From positions 5,438,501 through 5,502,500 of the forward strand of contig OZ005619.1 in NCBI GenBank assembly GCA_963930655.1: a stretch of 64,000 nucleotides of DNA, read 5' to 3'. Position numbers and translations under genes: made by a program. This document shows, in pieces, positions 12,765-23,899 of this stretch. The DNA is from Myrica gale (lineage: Eukaryota; Streptophyta; Magnoliopsida; Fagales; Myricaceae). How positions within the stretch are numbered: position 1 is the stretch's first letter; the number at the start of each line of letters is the position of its first letter. A model generated the notes under the pieces. The model ran no database searches. It saw only the letters and a program-made list of their open reading frames with translations, and was not told where the DNA came from.

Positions 12765-13304
12765 GTCTATAGATGGCGGAGTCCATAGGAAACTGCATGT
12801 GTGATGAGATGATTATCACAGTTGACCTAATCAGCCTAGCCAATACGAACGTTGAACAAGGGAAATGAGAGGTGGAAAAGTCGGTCATCGGAAGTTCAAA
12901 ACCAACTTTGAGCACAGGCCGATCGACATTGGAATTAAAAAAGAAGGCTCAGAGAAGTGTACGTCCTTTCGTGTGTCTTTGTTAAATTTAAGGAGTGTCC
13001 TTTCGTATATGTGAAAGATTAGGTCAGAATATAAGTGGGAGCGTTCTGCATATTATAATATATGAAAGATTTCTATGAGGAAATAATCAATTTGTTTCTG
13101 ACCTTACGTTTTGCTTAGGCTACCAGCCTTTTTAAAGTTAGTATTTTCGCCGCTCTTGAAAAATCAGAGCGTTTGGTTCTTTTCATGAATAACGAAGAAT
13201 ATGAAATGATAACTGTGCTTAAAAAAACTTTCTCTTCGCTTCTTCCCTTTGCTTTTTTTTTTTCAAAGATATTCTTTGATATAATACTAGGATGAAGCAA
13301 TCTC

Positions 13305-13480
13305 TCAGGGTGTGGTTGAGTTGATCATGTGTATAATATATTGGTCAGTTGGCCGACCCTGATTCGACTCCTCATGACAATAATTCTTGAAACTTAAATG
13401 ATGCATGTGATGAAGGACGTTGCATGTGTAGACGTGTTAATCCCTCCAGTGCGATTAAATTAGGTTAGATCTGTCCAAGT
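13305..13480 (+). mobile_element. SINE-like element (tRNA-type pol III head)
   Basis: A box-A-like sequence (gtggttgagttgatca) near 13311 is followed about 55 bp later by a box-B-like sequence (tgattcgactcc) near 13361. That is the layout of the internal pol III promoter of tRNA-derived plant SINEs. The sequence does not fold as a tRNA. The 3' end and target duplication are not clear, so the end coordinate is approximate. Confidence 0.4.
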
Positions 13481-13816
13481 TCAGTGCACATGGAGTGCTG
13501 TAGATCACACACAAAAAAAAAACTAATGAAGTAAGCTATATAAACTAGTTCTTGGAGGGCTAATTTCATAAAATCTTCTTTCAAGGTACCAAAAAGCATA
13601 AATTATAAAAATACTGTCAAAAAATGGAAAAAAAATAAATTTCAAACTGAAACTTTTTCTTGCAGATTTTGGGGGCTGGAGCAGGGCCCCTCGCCCCTTA
13701 GTTTCTTCTGTCATAAGTTAGGTTTGGAAGTATTGTTTGAAATATATGGAAATTTCATTCAAATTGCATACGAAAATTTTCAAACTTCCATAAAATTTTC
13801 CAACGGAATTAATGAT

Positions 13817-13817
13817 C

Positions 13818-13863
<46 letters not shown>
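13817..13863 (+). repeat. Compound (CT)n(TA)n microsatellite
   Basis: A CT run passes directly into a TA run, each about 10-12 units. Confidence 0.95.
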
Positions 13864-15189
13864 GACATTTATGCAAAGAATAAAGGATTTTGGTCATCAT
13901 AAAAGATGTAGCTAGCTAGAAGCCAAATTGCAAAGAGGTCAGCGAGAGAGAGAGAGATTAAAATGCGTACAGAAGCCTCGAGTACTTGTAAGGAGATTAC
14001 TTGCTGATCTATAATCGAGTTCCACATAAGACACTAGTTTTTCTCTAACAAGATACATCAACAAACTATGGAAGTGCTAAAAGTCCATTAACTGATTAAC
14101 CCACAAGTAGTACCCATCAACATATGTCAGCCAACTGCAAATCTTAATACCCATCTATAAACTAATTAATTAAGCACACCAACCCGATAAGATTAATCAC
14201 TAACTTAAACTACTTCCCTATGATTTCTCATCAAGAAAAAAAGGAGGAAAACTGCAAAAGGATTAAGACTCAGTCACACAAAATGGCCGTGGGACCGAGA
14301 GAAATGAGAGACACATTCTCAAGTTGCACCACATGCAGTCCAACATATGACCCAACACATGTACCACCCGCTTGTCCCGCTACCGAGAAACAAAGGTATT
14401 TGGTCTTTTCAGCGTAAAATTTTACCCAAAAAAAGAAAAGACTTGAGTCACGCCACCCGTCTTGACTGAACCACCACTTGTTTGTTTATTTGGGTTTTCG
14501 GCTCTGAGCGCATAATACGTGGAAATCACGACCCGGCGCTTCACTTCCGTGGACTTGAAACTACGCCTACCACACTAGTAGTTCTAAAAGTGGATCATCT
14601 GCACTAGTTAAATTAAGTTGATCCTCCACTAATATTTTAATTTCCTCATGCAATAACGTAATGGGCAACCTACCCATGTTGTTTATCCTCCTAATTAATA
14701 ACCACGACCTGCCGTTTTGTCTAGATGGAAAAGCTAGCTAGCTTGTCTACAAGTATTAAATTTATTACCATAATTTCCTTTATTAATTAGATCCCAAAAC
14801 CCACCAAGATGCTTAATTATGTGGGAATTCATGACCTTAATTTGGTGAACATTAAAAAAAAATGCTTGAATCAAGCACATGGCACCCGTTTCGACTTCCT
14901 GTCAAATGTGGTTGAAAAGGCAAATTACTGCTTTAACTTAATGATAGAATCTTCAGGGATTAATACAAATATTTTCCTGTAATAAGATAGCATGCATCTA
15001 GCTAAAGTTGATTGTGATTTCGATCGAGATGTTATAAATTGTTCTTTAAACAAAATGTCCTTTTGCTTTTGATCAAGAAGGGGTAAAACCATCATTAATT
15101 TCTTTGTCCTTTTTTTAATCCAGTATCCAAAACCCTTCAAGTAATTGTAAACTAATTCTTAATCATCTGGAACAAGAAATAAATACCCA

Positions 15190-15265
15190 AGACTTGGTTT
15201 CCCAATTGGTAAAAATATTGGAAGTTTAGGGGAGGAGATCCTTGATTGAACTCTCATGGTCCATC
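15190..15265 (+). mobile_element. SINE-like element (tRNA-type pol III head)
   Basis: A box-A-like cccaattggtaaaaatattgg is followed about 40 bp later by a box-B-like cttgattgaactct. This is the order and spacing of a tRNA-derived SINE head. It is diverged and the tail is not delimited. Confidence 0.35.
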
Positions 15266-15604
15266 CCCTAATCCTCAAAGATTGTTGCATTCTTGTGGGG
15301 CTATAGTAATAATAGTCCAACTTTTCCTGATTTGATAAATTTGACTCAATTCTCTCATTTTACAGCTGAGTGAAAACTCCTATAGCCTTATGGGTAGATG
15401 GTCAAGTTTGCCTTTTTCACCTTTTAACTTAGAAATAAATAAAAAATACTCACGAATAGCCAAAAAAACACACCAAAGATTCGCATGATGTTTGAATGAC
15501 AATTGACATAAAAAAAACTCATTAATAACCACAAAAAGATCCGCGACGATGTTTGAATGAAAATTGACATGTTTTTTTGCCACCTTCTGCTAAAATCTAC
15601 AATT

Positions 15605-15835
15605 ATTTGAACCTTTTAAGGAATGCTTGAGGGTGAAAATTTTGGGTATTGAGATTTGAGAAATATTATAAAGTAAAGATATGTTATGGGAGTTGGTGAA
15701 AAAGTGAAGAGAGAGAATATTTTTAATAAATATTATAATAATAAAAAACTATGTGATGAATTTTTTATGATTAAACCTAAATTTTTGGGTCAAATATTTG
15801 GGGCTCAAACTAAAGCTGGTTGAAAAGATCATTTT
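15605..15835. mobile_element. AT-rich MITE, family member 1
   Basis: An AT-rich block with the phrases gagggtgaaaattttgggta, gggagttggtgaaaaagtga and tttttgggtcaaatatttgg. The reverse complement of the same block lies at 26990-27205, so this is a dispersed repeat family. Related fragments are seen near 37925-38090 and 57550-57745. Non-coding. Confidence 0.65.
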
Positions 15836-16091
15836 TATAATTATTTCCTAATCTCCATTCACAAACATAAAATATTGTAATATAGATTCTAATTATCTAT
15901 AATAACTTGCTATATAAAGCCTTTTTTTTAATTTTTTTGATGTCTTTCATGATTTATTTATTTTATATATATTTTAAAGAATAAAATAATATTTATTCAA
16001 AAAAAAATTTACACTATCGCATCTAAAATTTTTAACTCAAGTCAACTTTAGAGTCACCGGCTATTACCGGTCACCTGAACCCATTTCTGAC

Positions 16092-16100
16092 CTATATATA
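16092..16100 (+). promoter_or_regulatory. TATA box of the 16207 gene
   Basis: The sequence ctatatata lies 107-115 bp upstream of the start codon at 16207 on the same strand, a suitable distance for a core promoter with a leader of about 75-80 nt. Confidence 0.65.
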
Positions 16101-16206
16101 CAGACCATTTTCACTCCCAAGAAGGATTATAGTAGTAATAAAGGCGCATGCGCACACAGGGAAAGCCTCCACGCCATCTCTCTACGACGCAAACCTGACC
16201 ACAACC

Positions 16207-16683
16207 ATGGTCATTAAAACTCCAGAACACGGCTCGTCGAAGCCGCTACCATCCGCTCTGTTCATTAGCATGTCCGCTTTCATGGCTCTCTGCGCCGAGA
16301 AAGCCGGCCGAGTCTCGCGGAAGATTAAAGCCAAGACGAGGAAGAGCAGTACGAAAGCCGAGCCTAGACCGTCGACGACGCCGTTGTCTAAGCGGCCGAA
16401 GCAGCTCCTCACGACCATAAGCAACAAGGCGATCAAGTTCATGCACAAGAAAAAGATCAGCGAGGAGGGCAGCGAGAGTGGCGGGCCCGAGCTGGAGAAC
16501 TGGGGGGACGGCGGGGTCTGGCAAAGGGCGATCCTGATGGGTGACAAGTGCGAGCCGTTGGATTTCTCGGGCGCGATTTACTACGATAGTTGCGGGAAGC
16601 TGCTGAACGAGGTGCCACCAAGGTCGCCACGCGCGAGTCCTCTGCCGGGGTATCTCACGAGGGCCGGGAAATCAGAGCTTTGA
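16207..16683 (+). CDS. Plant-specific small protein of unknown function
   Basis: A 158-residue intronless reading frame with clearly higher GC than its surroundings. The N-terminal third has a short hydrophobic stretch (LFISMSAFMALCAEKAGR, about residues 18-35). A Lys/Arg/Ser/Thr-rich basic region follows (about 36-86), then a conserved-looking block WGDGGVWQRAILMGDKCEPL (about 99-118) with DFSGAIYYDSCGKLLNE, and the end PPRSPRASPLPGYL. I recognise the WQ..ILMG.KC.PL.FSG.IYYD pattern from an uncharacterised family of small plant proteins, but I know no established function. Start chosen because the ATG follows ACC and a TATA box lies upstream. The 121- and 92-codon antisense frames over it are shadows. 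Confidence 0.85.
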   Translation: MVIKTPEHGSSKPLPSALFISMSAFMALCAEKAGRVSRKIKAKTRKSSTKAEPRPSTTPLSKRPKQLLTTISNKAIKFMHKKKISEEGSESGGPELENWGDGGVWQRAILMGDKCEPLDFSGAIYYDSCGKLLNEVPPRSPRASPLPGYLTRAGKSEL

Positions 16684-17489
16684 TCGTACACGCGGAGGAT
16701 TTTAGGTAGGTCACCTGTGGAATTCAATTGGCCGAAAAGGACGGTACCAAAACGTCAGCGTTTCTGGTTTACGGCGTCTTTCTAAGGTTCACATCTGTCC
16801 CGTTGTGATCTTAGTGGTTGGAGAATAAATAGGATTGAGGCCCCGCCGTTGAGAAAGTCATTCGTTTTGGGAATTAGTTCCTTTTTTTTTTTGAAGTGTT
16901 TTTTCTTTGGGGAGTTAGGGACAGGTTCTAATAATATGTATAAAAAGTTGGTAGATAAGAAGTGAACTTTGTTGTGGAGACTTGGCAGCGTTTAATGGGC
17001 ATGCATTTTGCCTTGTATTTCCATTTTGATTTAGCTAATAAATTTTGTAGATAATTTTTCTTTTAGATTAAATACACTTTTTGCTAATAAAATATTATAA
17101 TCTTGATACTTTTCACCTTAAGTCATTAATTTGAATGAAAATTAATTTTTTAATTTGTGATATTATGATTTTATCCCCACAATTTTTTATATAGTAAAGT
17201 AGTCATTTTATTGACCAAAAATAATAATTTAGGTCTAAATTAACGATGGAGAATACAAAATGTATAAGATTGAGAGTAAATGGGTGAAATATAATTAAAA
17301 TGTACAATCTTCGGGCACTTGGCTCCTTGATTCTTTTATCAGCTTACGTAAATCCCAAGAAATTTGTGTCTTCACCAAACATGTCCGGTTTTGTTTTGTT
17401 CTCTCTCTCTAATTAGTGGGGATGCTGATTTCTTTATGGAACACTAGAGGAAAATGGGTCATCGAGGACAGAGGCTTTCGTAGACATAA

Positions 17490-17920
17490 ATGGCAAAAGT
17501 CGTCGGAGTTACTCGTCAGCCACAACTTTCAGTCGTTGAAGCTCGGTCGAGATTGAAGCGTCAATATTGGCCTGTCATGACCACCTTTTTGGCACGTTGG
17601 GAATCGGTTGCTACGTCGACGGGAAATCACGTTGGAAGAACAGAGCATTCGTCGATGAAGGGTATTGCAATTATGACGGGCTGGTCGCCGTTGCTCACTC
17701 GCTGACGACTTCAAGGAGGTCAAGATTGTCATTGTCTTTGCTGACGACTGATTGAGACGTCAAGGTTGCGGTCCATCACTGCCTCGTCAAGGAAGCCTCT
17801 ACCTTCACCGATGATGAATATATCGTGAAGAATGCTTGCTTCTTTGTCGAGGAGCTCAGGAAATATGTCGTGAAGGATACTTCGAAGTTGGAATTGTTCT
17901 GTGGTACGTAAAAGTTTTGT
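17490..17920 (+). other. Coding-looking fragment without a recognised family
   Basis: An open frame at 17490-17705 and, in another frame, the phrases DDFKEVKIVIVFADD (about 17702-17748) and KEASTFTDDEYIVKNACFFV (about 17788-17850). Composition and periodicity look more like coding sequence than the AT-rich flanks, but stops and frame changes interrupt it. It may be a decayed gene or a gene fragment. Function not recognised. Confidence 0.3.
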
Positions 17921-18448
17921 GTTTCCATGACACTTGCTGGACCATCCAAAATTAATGCTCGACTAAGCTTGCTTTTATCGAGCTGGATGCTCATATAAAA
18001 AAGTGTCCCCAGTACTGTTGAAAGTTGACACCTTCCCAGATCCTACCGAAGTCTCTGTCAGAATTAACATTTTATCTTTTTGAAATGAATTCGTTAGGAA
18101 TAAGCTGCTTGTCATTTAAGTTAATTATATTCCAAAACAGTATAGCTACTACTGCTGCATATTCCTTAATTGGTGTAATATAAATCGTTGATAATTATGA
18201 GGGAAAGAAACTTGTTCGCTGGATTGAATGAGAAAGATGATGCAGAAAACAGAGATGGACTGGAAATCAAGGCTTATCTGCATTTGGTAGGCAGTGGTTC
18301 TCTCAATAAATTGCTCTAATTTTAGTACTAAAACCTCCAATTTTGCTACATTAATGAGCTGATTTCGTGTCTTCAGTTGCCGAGACATAAAACAAAGCAG
18401 GGCTTATATTTTTTTTAAAAAAAAGCTATGGAAATACAGGGCAATCAC

Positions 18449-18758
18449 TAGGGCTGAACAAAACCGGACCGAATTTGCGGTCTGGTCCGGTCCTATTTTT
18501 TTAAATGAGGTCCGGTCTGGTCTTTTTTTTTCAAATGCGATCCGGACCGGAGCGCATTTATTAATATATAAAAAAATATTTATATATTTTTTAATACAAA
18601 TTACAAACTTAAAAAGATTAATTTTAATCTAAACTAAAACTCTACATTTTTATATGTCCTTCCCTATTCGAAATTAATCTAAAAATTTTTTAAATTATTT
18701 TAAAAAAATAAAAAAAATTGAAACCGATCCGAAACACTTAAATGATCTGGACCGACTA
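18449..18758. mobile_element. hAT-type non-autonomous element (310 bp)
   Basis: The ends are TAGGGCTGAACAAAACCGG on the left and, reverse-complemented, TAGTCGGTCCAGATC on the right, with further inverted GGTCCGG motifs inside. It is flanked by GCAATCAC (18441-18448) and GCAATCGC (18759-18766), an 8-bp target duplication with one mismatch, as expected for the hAT superfamily. No coding capacity. Confidence 0.7.
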
Positions 18759-20918
18759 GCAATCGCCCAAAAGAAAATAGACAAGAACAGAAGAACAAAT
18801 AAAAAAATCCAACAAAAAAGCGAACTCATTGATGTCATCTGTACAAAGCATATTTTGGGAGTAGAAATTGGAAAAAAAAGAGCCCAAAACTTAAAGAAGA
18901 GGTCAGGGTCAGATCTAAAACGTCATGGGGTCACTATTTCGCTTGATAATTGAATTATAGATTCTGCATTTCACCCTTAAATATTCCAAACTCATTTTCC
19001 CAGAAGCTGTACGTCAGAATTGTTTAATATCAAAAATCTACCATAATTACTTCAGCTACGAAGAATATTGTAATATTATATTATGGGTGGTTTACGTGTT
19101 GAATGATTCAATTTCACATTCTGGGGGTGTTTGTTTTCCCAAAATTTTGGGGTTCGAAATGTCCAACAAAACAAACATACTCTAAAATTTTTAACTTTTA
19201 CACACATACACTCTAATTTTCACAAATCCCAATAAATCTCAATAAAGTAAATATTCCTAAAATTTCGGAAATATTTTCCGAAATTTCCACGAAGAAGCGC
19301 CCCTATGTATGAACTATGAAGTTTGAGGGAAGAAGGAAGTAAGCGCCCCCTGATTTCATAGAAAGAACGTCCTGGAATCACAAATATATATTATTAGTTT
19401 TGACTTCTCTTTTTTCTATTCATGAAATTAGGTTTGGGTCAAAACCTCAATCGGAGTACGTTTGACTGAGGTCCCAAGGCCCGCTACCGGACTACTGGAC
19501 TGAAGGCCCTTTAGAAAGACCAAACTGGACTCAAGACCCATTCAAACCACAAACCCGATCCAAGAATCCGGGCAAGCAACAACTCGGATCGAAGACCCAA
19601 ACAGAACACAGGCCCCACAAATCTTACCAACCTTTACACTCTCATTTGTAACAGAAGGAACCAAAAAAGCCATTAGACCTTGTCATTAAAAAATAAATTA
19701 AATACACTTTACAGTCTATTTAGATCTAGACGTATATTTTACACACTAATCTATTATTTTTATCACATTACATTCACTTAAAACTTTACACTAATCTATT
19801 ATTATCCATTACACCCAATTAAAACTTTACAACGCTGTACTATCAACTAAGAAAAATAATTTTTAACACATTATACCCACTTAAAACTTTAGACTCCAAT
19901 CTATTATACTCTAATCTATGGATATGTTCGTTTTCACACTTTTTTCAGGATTCTAAGTATATTCACAAAATTACCACCGAACATATTCAGAATTCAAACA
20001 CAAACACCGATACATTTTACACAATCTCTAACAATTTTTTTAATTTTTTATTCAACATAAATTTTCTCTCTCTATATTTTTTCACATAACACCAATACTT
20101 TTTTATTAAACAATTACATCAAATCATTTCTCTCTCCATTTTGCACAAACACCAATAAAACACTATTCAACATAAATATTCACAACTTCTTTAAAATCCT
20201 ATATTTTTACTCAAAACGAATATAACCATATGATTTTTTTTCACATTGTGTTATCAATTAAACAAATTTTCGGTTAATTTAAAAAAAAAAATTAACGTTC
20301 GAAATAATAATTTTATCTTCGTAATAAAATTTTTTAACTGAATGTATTGTTTGAAATCAATAGACTTCGACTCTCGTCAAGTCGGTACAAAAATAAAATA
20401 ATAAATAAAAGTACAAAGTGTCAAGAAACTCTAATTTCTAGTGTGGAAAGTGTAGTTATTTTCAAAATAAAATAGTAAATTTGTTAGCAAGGATAATTAT
20501 GGTCCCAGGCAGAAGAAAACAAAAACATTTTATTGGAAAAGAAAAAAACAAAAAACGAATTGGATTCCATGCATTATTTTTAATGCCCTTGCGCCAAAAC
20601 CCACTGCGATCCATTTGCATTATCGGGGCAAATCTCAACTTACCGTTTAATCTAAATTATCTATAGAAATCAAAATCATCAAAAACAGTTCAAATCAAAG
20701 AAACCAATAGCAAAGGTAGAAACAAGCGCAGCTTAATTCCATTCCTACACGATAATTTCTGTAAAACGCATCAAGCAAATAAGGAAAGTACTGGACATGA
20801 AAAAAAGATAGAACTCAGTTCACCATAACCGGATGATCCCCACGAGCTGTAACCCGATACGGTTCTGTCTGATAACTGTCTCGCTACGCTATCCAACGAT
20901 TCCAACCTCTCTGAACTC

Positions 20919-21356
20919 TCAAGCCCCAGGGGCGGCATCCTTCGCCTTACTGTGCAAGTACCCACCGTACTGGCTAGCATAGTCCTTCACATGGCTGGCC
21001 GTGTCGAAAATCCTGCTCCTTGCGTAGTCGAACCGGTCCGAACCGGGAGGGTTCATCCCGCCGAAGTAGCGGTATATCCAGGACAAGGCGGCCACCATCG
21101 CCACGCCAAACCCGCACACAGTCAAGAACGCAGCGGTGCAAACAAAGAGGAAGGTTGCGACGGGGAGCCATATGGGGCTGGTGAGAAAGATCAGTGGGGC
21201 GAAGACGATGAGGCCAAGGGCTGTGGCAGTGACGGTGAGGCCAGTAAGGAGGAGCAAGATCGAGCCGGAGACGATGAAGGTCAAGATGCCAATGAGCTGG
21301 GTGGAGTTTGGTGCATGCTCTTGGAGTTTACGCAGGAATGTGTGACGGTCAGCCAT
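20919..21356 (-). CDS. Oleosin (seed oil-body structural protein)
   Basis: 145 residues, one exon. Oleosins coat oil bodies in seeds and pollen; their hairpin dips into the triacylglycerol core and keeps oil bodies small and separate. The N-terminal arm is short and hydrophilic (about residues 1-20). The long hydrophobic domain (about 20-95) contains the diagnostic proline knot P-x5-SP-x3-P, seen as [12 protein letters not shown] with P54, S60, P61 and P65. An amphipathic C-terminal arm ends KDAAPGA. The short C-terminal arm without the usual insertion suggests the low-molecular-weight class. Start at 21356: the ATG is preceded by ACC and the frame MADRHT fits family N-termini. Seed-type promoter motifs lie upstream, and a Pack-MULE begins 265 bp before the start codon. 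The long + strand frames over it (e.g. 20952-21545) are antisense shadows. Confidence 0.95.
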   Translation of the reverse strand: MADRHTFLRKLQEHAPNSTQLIGILTFIVSGSILLLLTGLTVTATALGLIVFAPLIFLTSPIWLPVATFLFVCTAAFLTVCGFGVAMVAALSWIYRYFGGMNPPGSDRFDYARSRIFDTASHVKDYASQYGGYLHSKAKDAAPGA

Positions 21357-21387
21357 GGTTCGTTCAAGAACTTGAGCTCAACCAAGG

Positions 21388-21520
21388 ACGTGTCTGCCTG
21401 TCTGGGTGAGAAAGAGATGTTAAAAGAAGGGGATGGGTCGATGGGGCGGACAGGAGACAGGTGTGAGGGGTTCGGTATTTGGAGACATGCAGGAGAACAC
21501 GTGGAGGTGGAGATCATGCA
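21388..21520 (-). promoter_or_regulatory. Oleosin promoter: ABRE/G-box and RY motifs
   Basis: Upstream of the oleosin ATG are an ABRE-like ACGTGTC (21388-21394), a G-box CACGTG (21498-21503) and two CATGCA/TGCATG RY cores (21486-21491 and 21515-21520). Paired ABRE and RY elements are the known targets of bZIP factors and of B3 factors of the ABI3/FUS3 type in seed-maturation genes, matching an oleosin. No convincing TATA box was seen; ttttaaca near 21420 is the nearest candidate. Confidence 0.65.
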
Positions 21521-21621
21521 AGACGGAAGTTTCTGGCACTCCTAGAAATCGGTGTGGGAAGACTGACCTCTTCTTTTGGCTGTTTGTACGTTTCTGCAGG
21601 AAGTGTAGCACTCAAGAATAG

Positions 21622-21691
21622 GAGGAATGCTGGGCATCCCGCCCGCGTCCCGCCCAAGTCCCGCTGGGCTGACGTGGAGCGGGGCCCAGCA
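21622..21691 (+). repeat. Left terminal inverted repeat of the Pack-MULE
   Basis: 70 bp matching the reverse complement of 25246-25314 with a few substitutions and one indel; GC-rich, unlike the interior. Confidence 0.9.
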
Positions 21692-22798
21692 CACTCAAAC
21701 CGCTTCATGAGTATTTGATGAACCGTCTGTGCTTTTGATTTTCGACCGGACCGGTTCATTTGTCTTAAATTTCCTCTCCCGTGACCCTCTCTCGCACAAG
21801 CCACTTTCTTCATTTGAAAATCAAAATCCCTAACCCACCAACAGCCCCTCTGTGCACTCGAACCCGCAGGAAATCTCTGAAATCGCTTCAGTCTCTTTTC
21901 TCTGTTATGTGTAGTGTCTGTGGGTTGGAAGAGAGGGGTGTTGTTCCTGTGGTTCTGGCGTAGCCCATTTGGTATCTCCGGTTTGCCTCTATTCACCAAC
22001 GCTTGCTTTCCAGGTTTCCGTCCTTCAACTAATTTGCAAATCCCCTTTCCAGGTTTCCGTCCTTCAACATATTATTTTATAGTTAATTTGTCTCATATAT
22101 TATAATCTAGATTCTTTGCATTCTTGTTGATGGGGGGGTGGGTTAATACGTCCAAAATTTTTGTTTCCAATGCTCTAATATTTTCTAAAGTATCTCATCA
22201 CATGAAAGTGCATTATTTGGAGAATCAAGTTAACTATAATTGTCACGACTGCAAGGATGCAGTACACTACCCGTTTCTATACTATATATATCTCTGTCTT
22301 AAAAAATAATTGACACCTAGCTGTAATTCGGAGCTTCCTATAATCACATATTTCCAACTAGGAAACTTTCCATATGAAATTTGGTATATATCCATGCAAG
22401 GTATATATCCACCTAATTAGCATTTTAAGGCTCTAGAGGGACCAAATAAAACAACTAATTGAGAGAAAAAGTTGGAAGTTAGGCCAGTCGGAAGTGGATA
22501 GGGGTGTGGTCTGCAATGCACTTTGTAAAAAGAGGATGATGATGAGTTTTGAACCGGAGTTTGGCTAGCTAGCTAGTGCAACCTACTGTTGTTAGTTGCT
22601 TATTTAGTGTTATGGTAGTTGGATATGTGTTTTATGCTTGACAGATGTTTTAATGACATTATAGTGTTGGATATTTGTATTTGGTAGTTGGATATGTTGT
22701 ATGTGGAATTTTGGTGTTGGCATGTGATTTGGAAGTTGCAGGAAATGTGTATTTTGTATAGGTTTTAATTTTGGTGTTGGCAGATATAGGTTTTGCAG

Positions 22799-23850
22799 TA
22801 CTCTAAAAAGTTAAATGGGAACCCAGCTGTTCAAAGACGATACAAGGAGCAAGGAAAAGGTGGATGTTTGTTCTGCATCGTATGTGGCAGAAGGTTTTCT
22901 AGTCCCCTGTACTTAGCCAAATGCAGTCAAGTGAGTATGTACTAACGATAACTCAATATTTTCTGGTGGTCCTTTTTTCCCCTTTGAAGTTACTGGCAAT
23001 GCTTTGTTTACATATCTGTTCTCGTACAGCATGTCAAAGGAGTTCATGGATACTCAACGCTTGGTAAGACATGCCTTTATGTCCCAAAAGGTTGGGCTGA
23101 GAGCAGAGCACCTTGGACTTCACAAAGCGATATGTGTTTTGTTGGGGTGGAATACCGGTGTCCCCCAGGATACCATTACATGGGTTCCTGAGGTCCTGTC
23201 CACTGCAGAAGCTTTGGCTGCATAGGAGGATTTGATACTCTGGCCTCCTGCAATTGGATTTGGTCACAAGTTATATGGTGATACATCTCTTATTGCGAGG
23301 AGAGGGTGTTTGTTTGGCCCTGGCAAGGGAAAAGTGGATGGAGTTGTTTTCTTCTGGTCCAACCTACTGCAAAGTTTTGTAATATTCTTAATATTTTGAG
23401 ATGTAAAGTTGGAATCAAGTTTGACAGAAAATACTATGTAGTGTGATAATTGTTGTGTATTTGTAAGAATTTGAGATGTAATTTCCAGTAATTATAAACA
23501 GGATCAGTGACAGTTCAATCTCCAAAAACAACATGTGGAGATCACACAGTGTTAATGAAATTTGCAGATTTTGAGAAGTCACACAGTGTTAATGATTATG
23601 TTGTTTGGATTTCCGAATGGGCCCTGGTTTTATCAATTGGTACGATTATGCTCCTATTGTTGTTAGTGTCTAACCATTCAAGCAATCTATCTGCAGGCGG
23701 CATTTCGGGTTAAGGTGATGAGGAATGCAGGAAGACAATGTAGAGGAAGCAATTTATCTGTAATTGGATTTGATACTTGAGATGCAGGAATACAGGAAGA
23801 CAATGTAGAGGAACATATTCTTTATGGGTACATGGGTATTGCAGAGGACT
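22799..23850 (+). pseudogene. Captured fragment of an XS-domain-type host gene
   Basis: Exon A, 22799-22893, follows an acceptor (ttttgcag) and encodes KKLNGNPAVQRRYKEQGKGG with CLFCIVCGR. Exon B starts at 23030 after a cgtacag acceptor; joined to A with GT-AG it gives CIVCGRSMSKEFMDTQRL in frame, then VGLRAEHLGLHKAICVLLGW and PQDTITWVPEV. An in-frame TAG at 23223-23225 falls where EDLILWPP continues directly after it. A further coding-like piece near 23795-23860 reads EEHILYGYMGIAEDLDKVDY. I recognise these motifs from plant proteins annotated with an XS domain, a fold also found in SGS3-type RNA-silencing factors. Retained introns mean the capture was from genomic DNA. The stop makes the copy non-functional as a full protein. 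Confidence 0.7.
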
Positions 23851-23899
23851 TGGATAAAGTAGATTATATGGAAAGTTGCAGCTTTTGTTCTTTGAAATA

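Larger units (their letters stand above)
9015..16080. other. Gene-poor intergenic region
   Basis: No host gene supported in this 7 kb. The longest open frames (9038-9292, 10787-11116) lack recognisable domains. The start of the 10787 frame lies inside a direct repeat. The stretch holds the foldbacks, SINE-like heads and microsatellites listed separately. The remainder is AT-rich sequence in which I see nothing specific. Confidence 0.55.
16700..20918. other. Intergenic region between the 16207 gene and oleosin
   Basis: No gene supported. It contains a GC-richer, partly coding-looking stretch (17490-17920) and a hAT-type MITE (18449-18758). It also holds AT-rich DNA with degenerate repeated phrases such as acttaaaactttacactaat between about 19690 and 19920. 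The 19120-20230 interval has several MITE-like phrases beginning tgtttgttttc or tgttcgttttc. Confidence 0.5.

Noticed and set aside
13311..13375. Possible tRNA gene
   Set aside because: Box A/B-like sequences only; no cloverleaf with acceptor and anticodon stems could be drawn. Better seen as SINE-like.
16182..16547. 121-codon minus-strand frame over the 16207 gene
   Set aside because: Shadow of a GC-rich + strand gene with TATA box, good start context and family-like motifs.
20952..21545. 197-codon + strand open frame
   Set aside because: Antisense to the oleosin coding sequence. Composition-driven, with no recognised domain, while the minus strand has a full oleosin.
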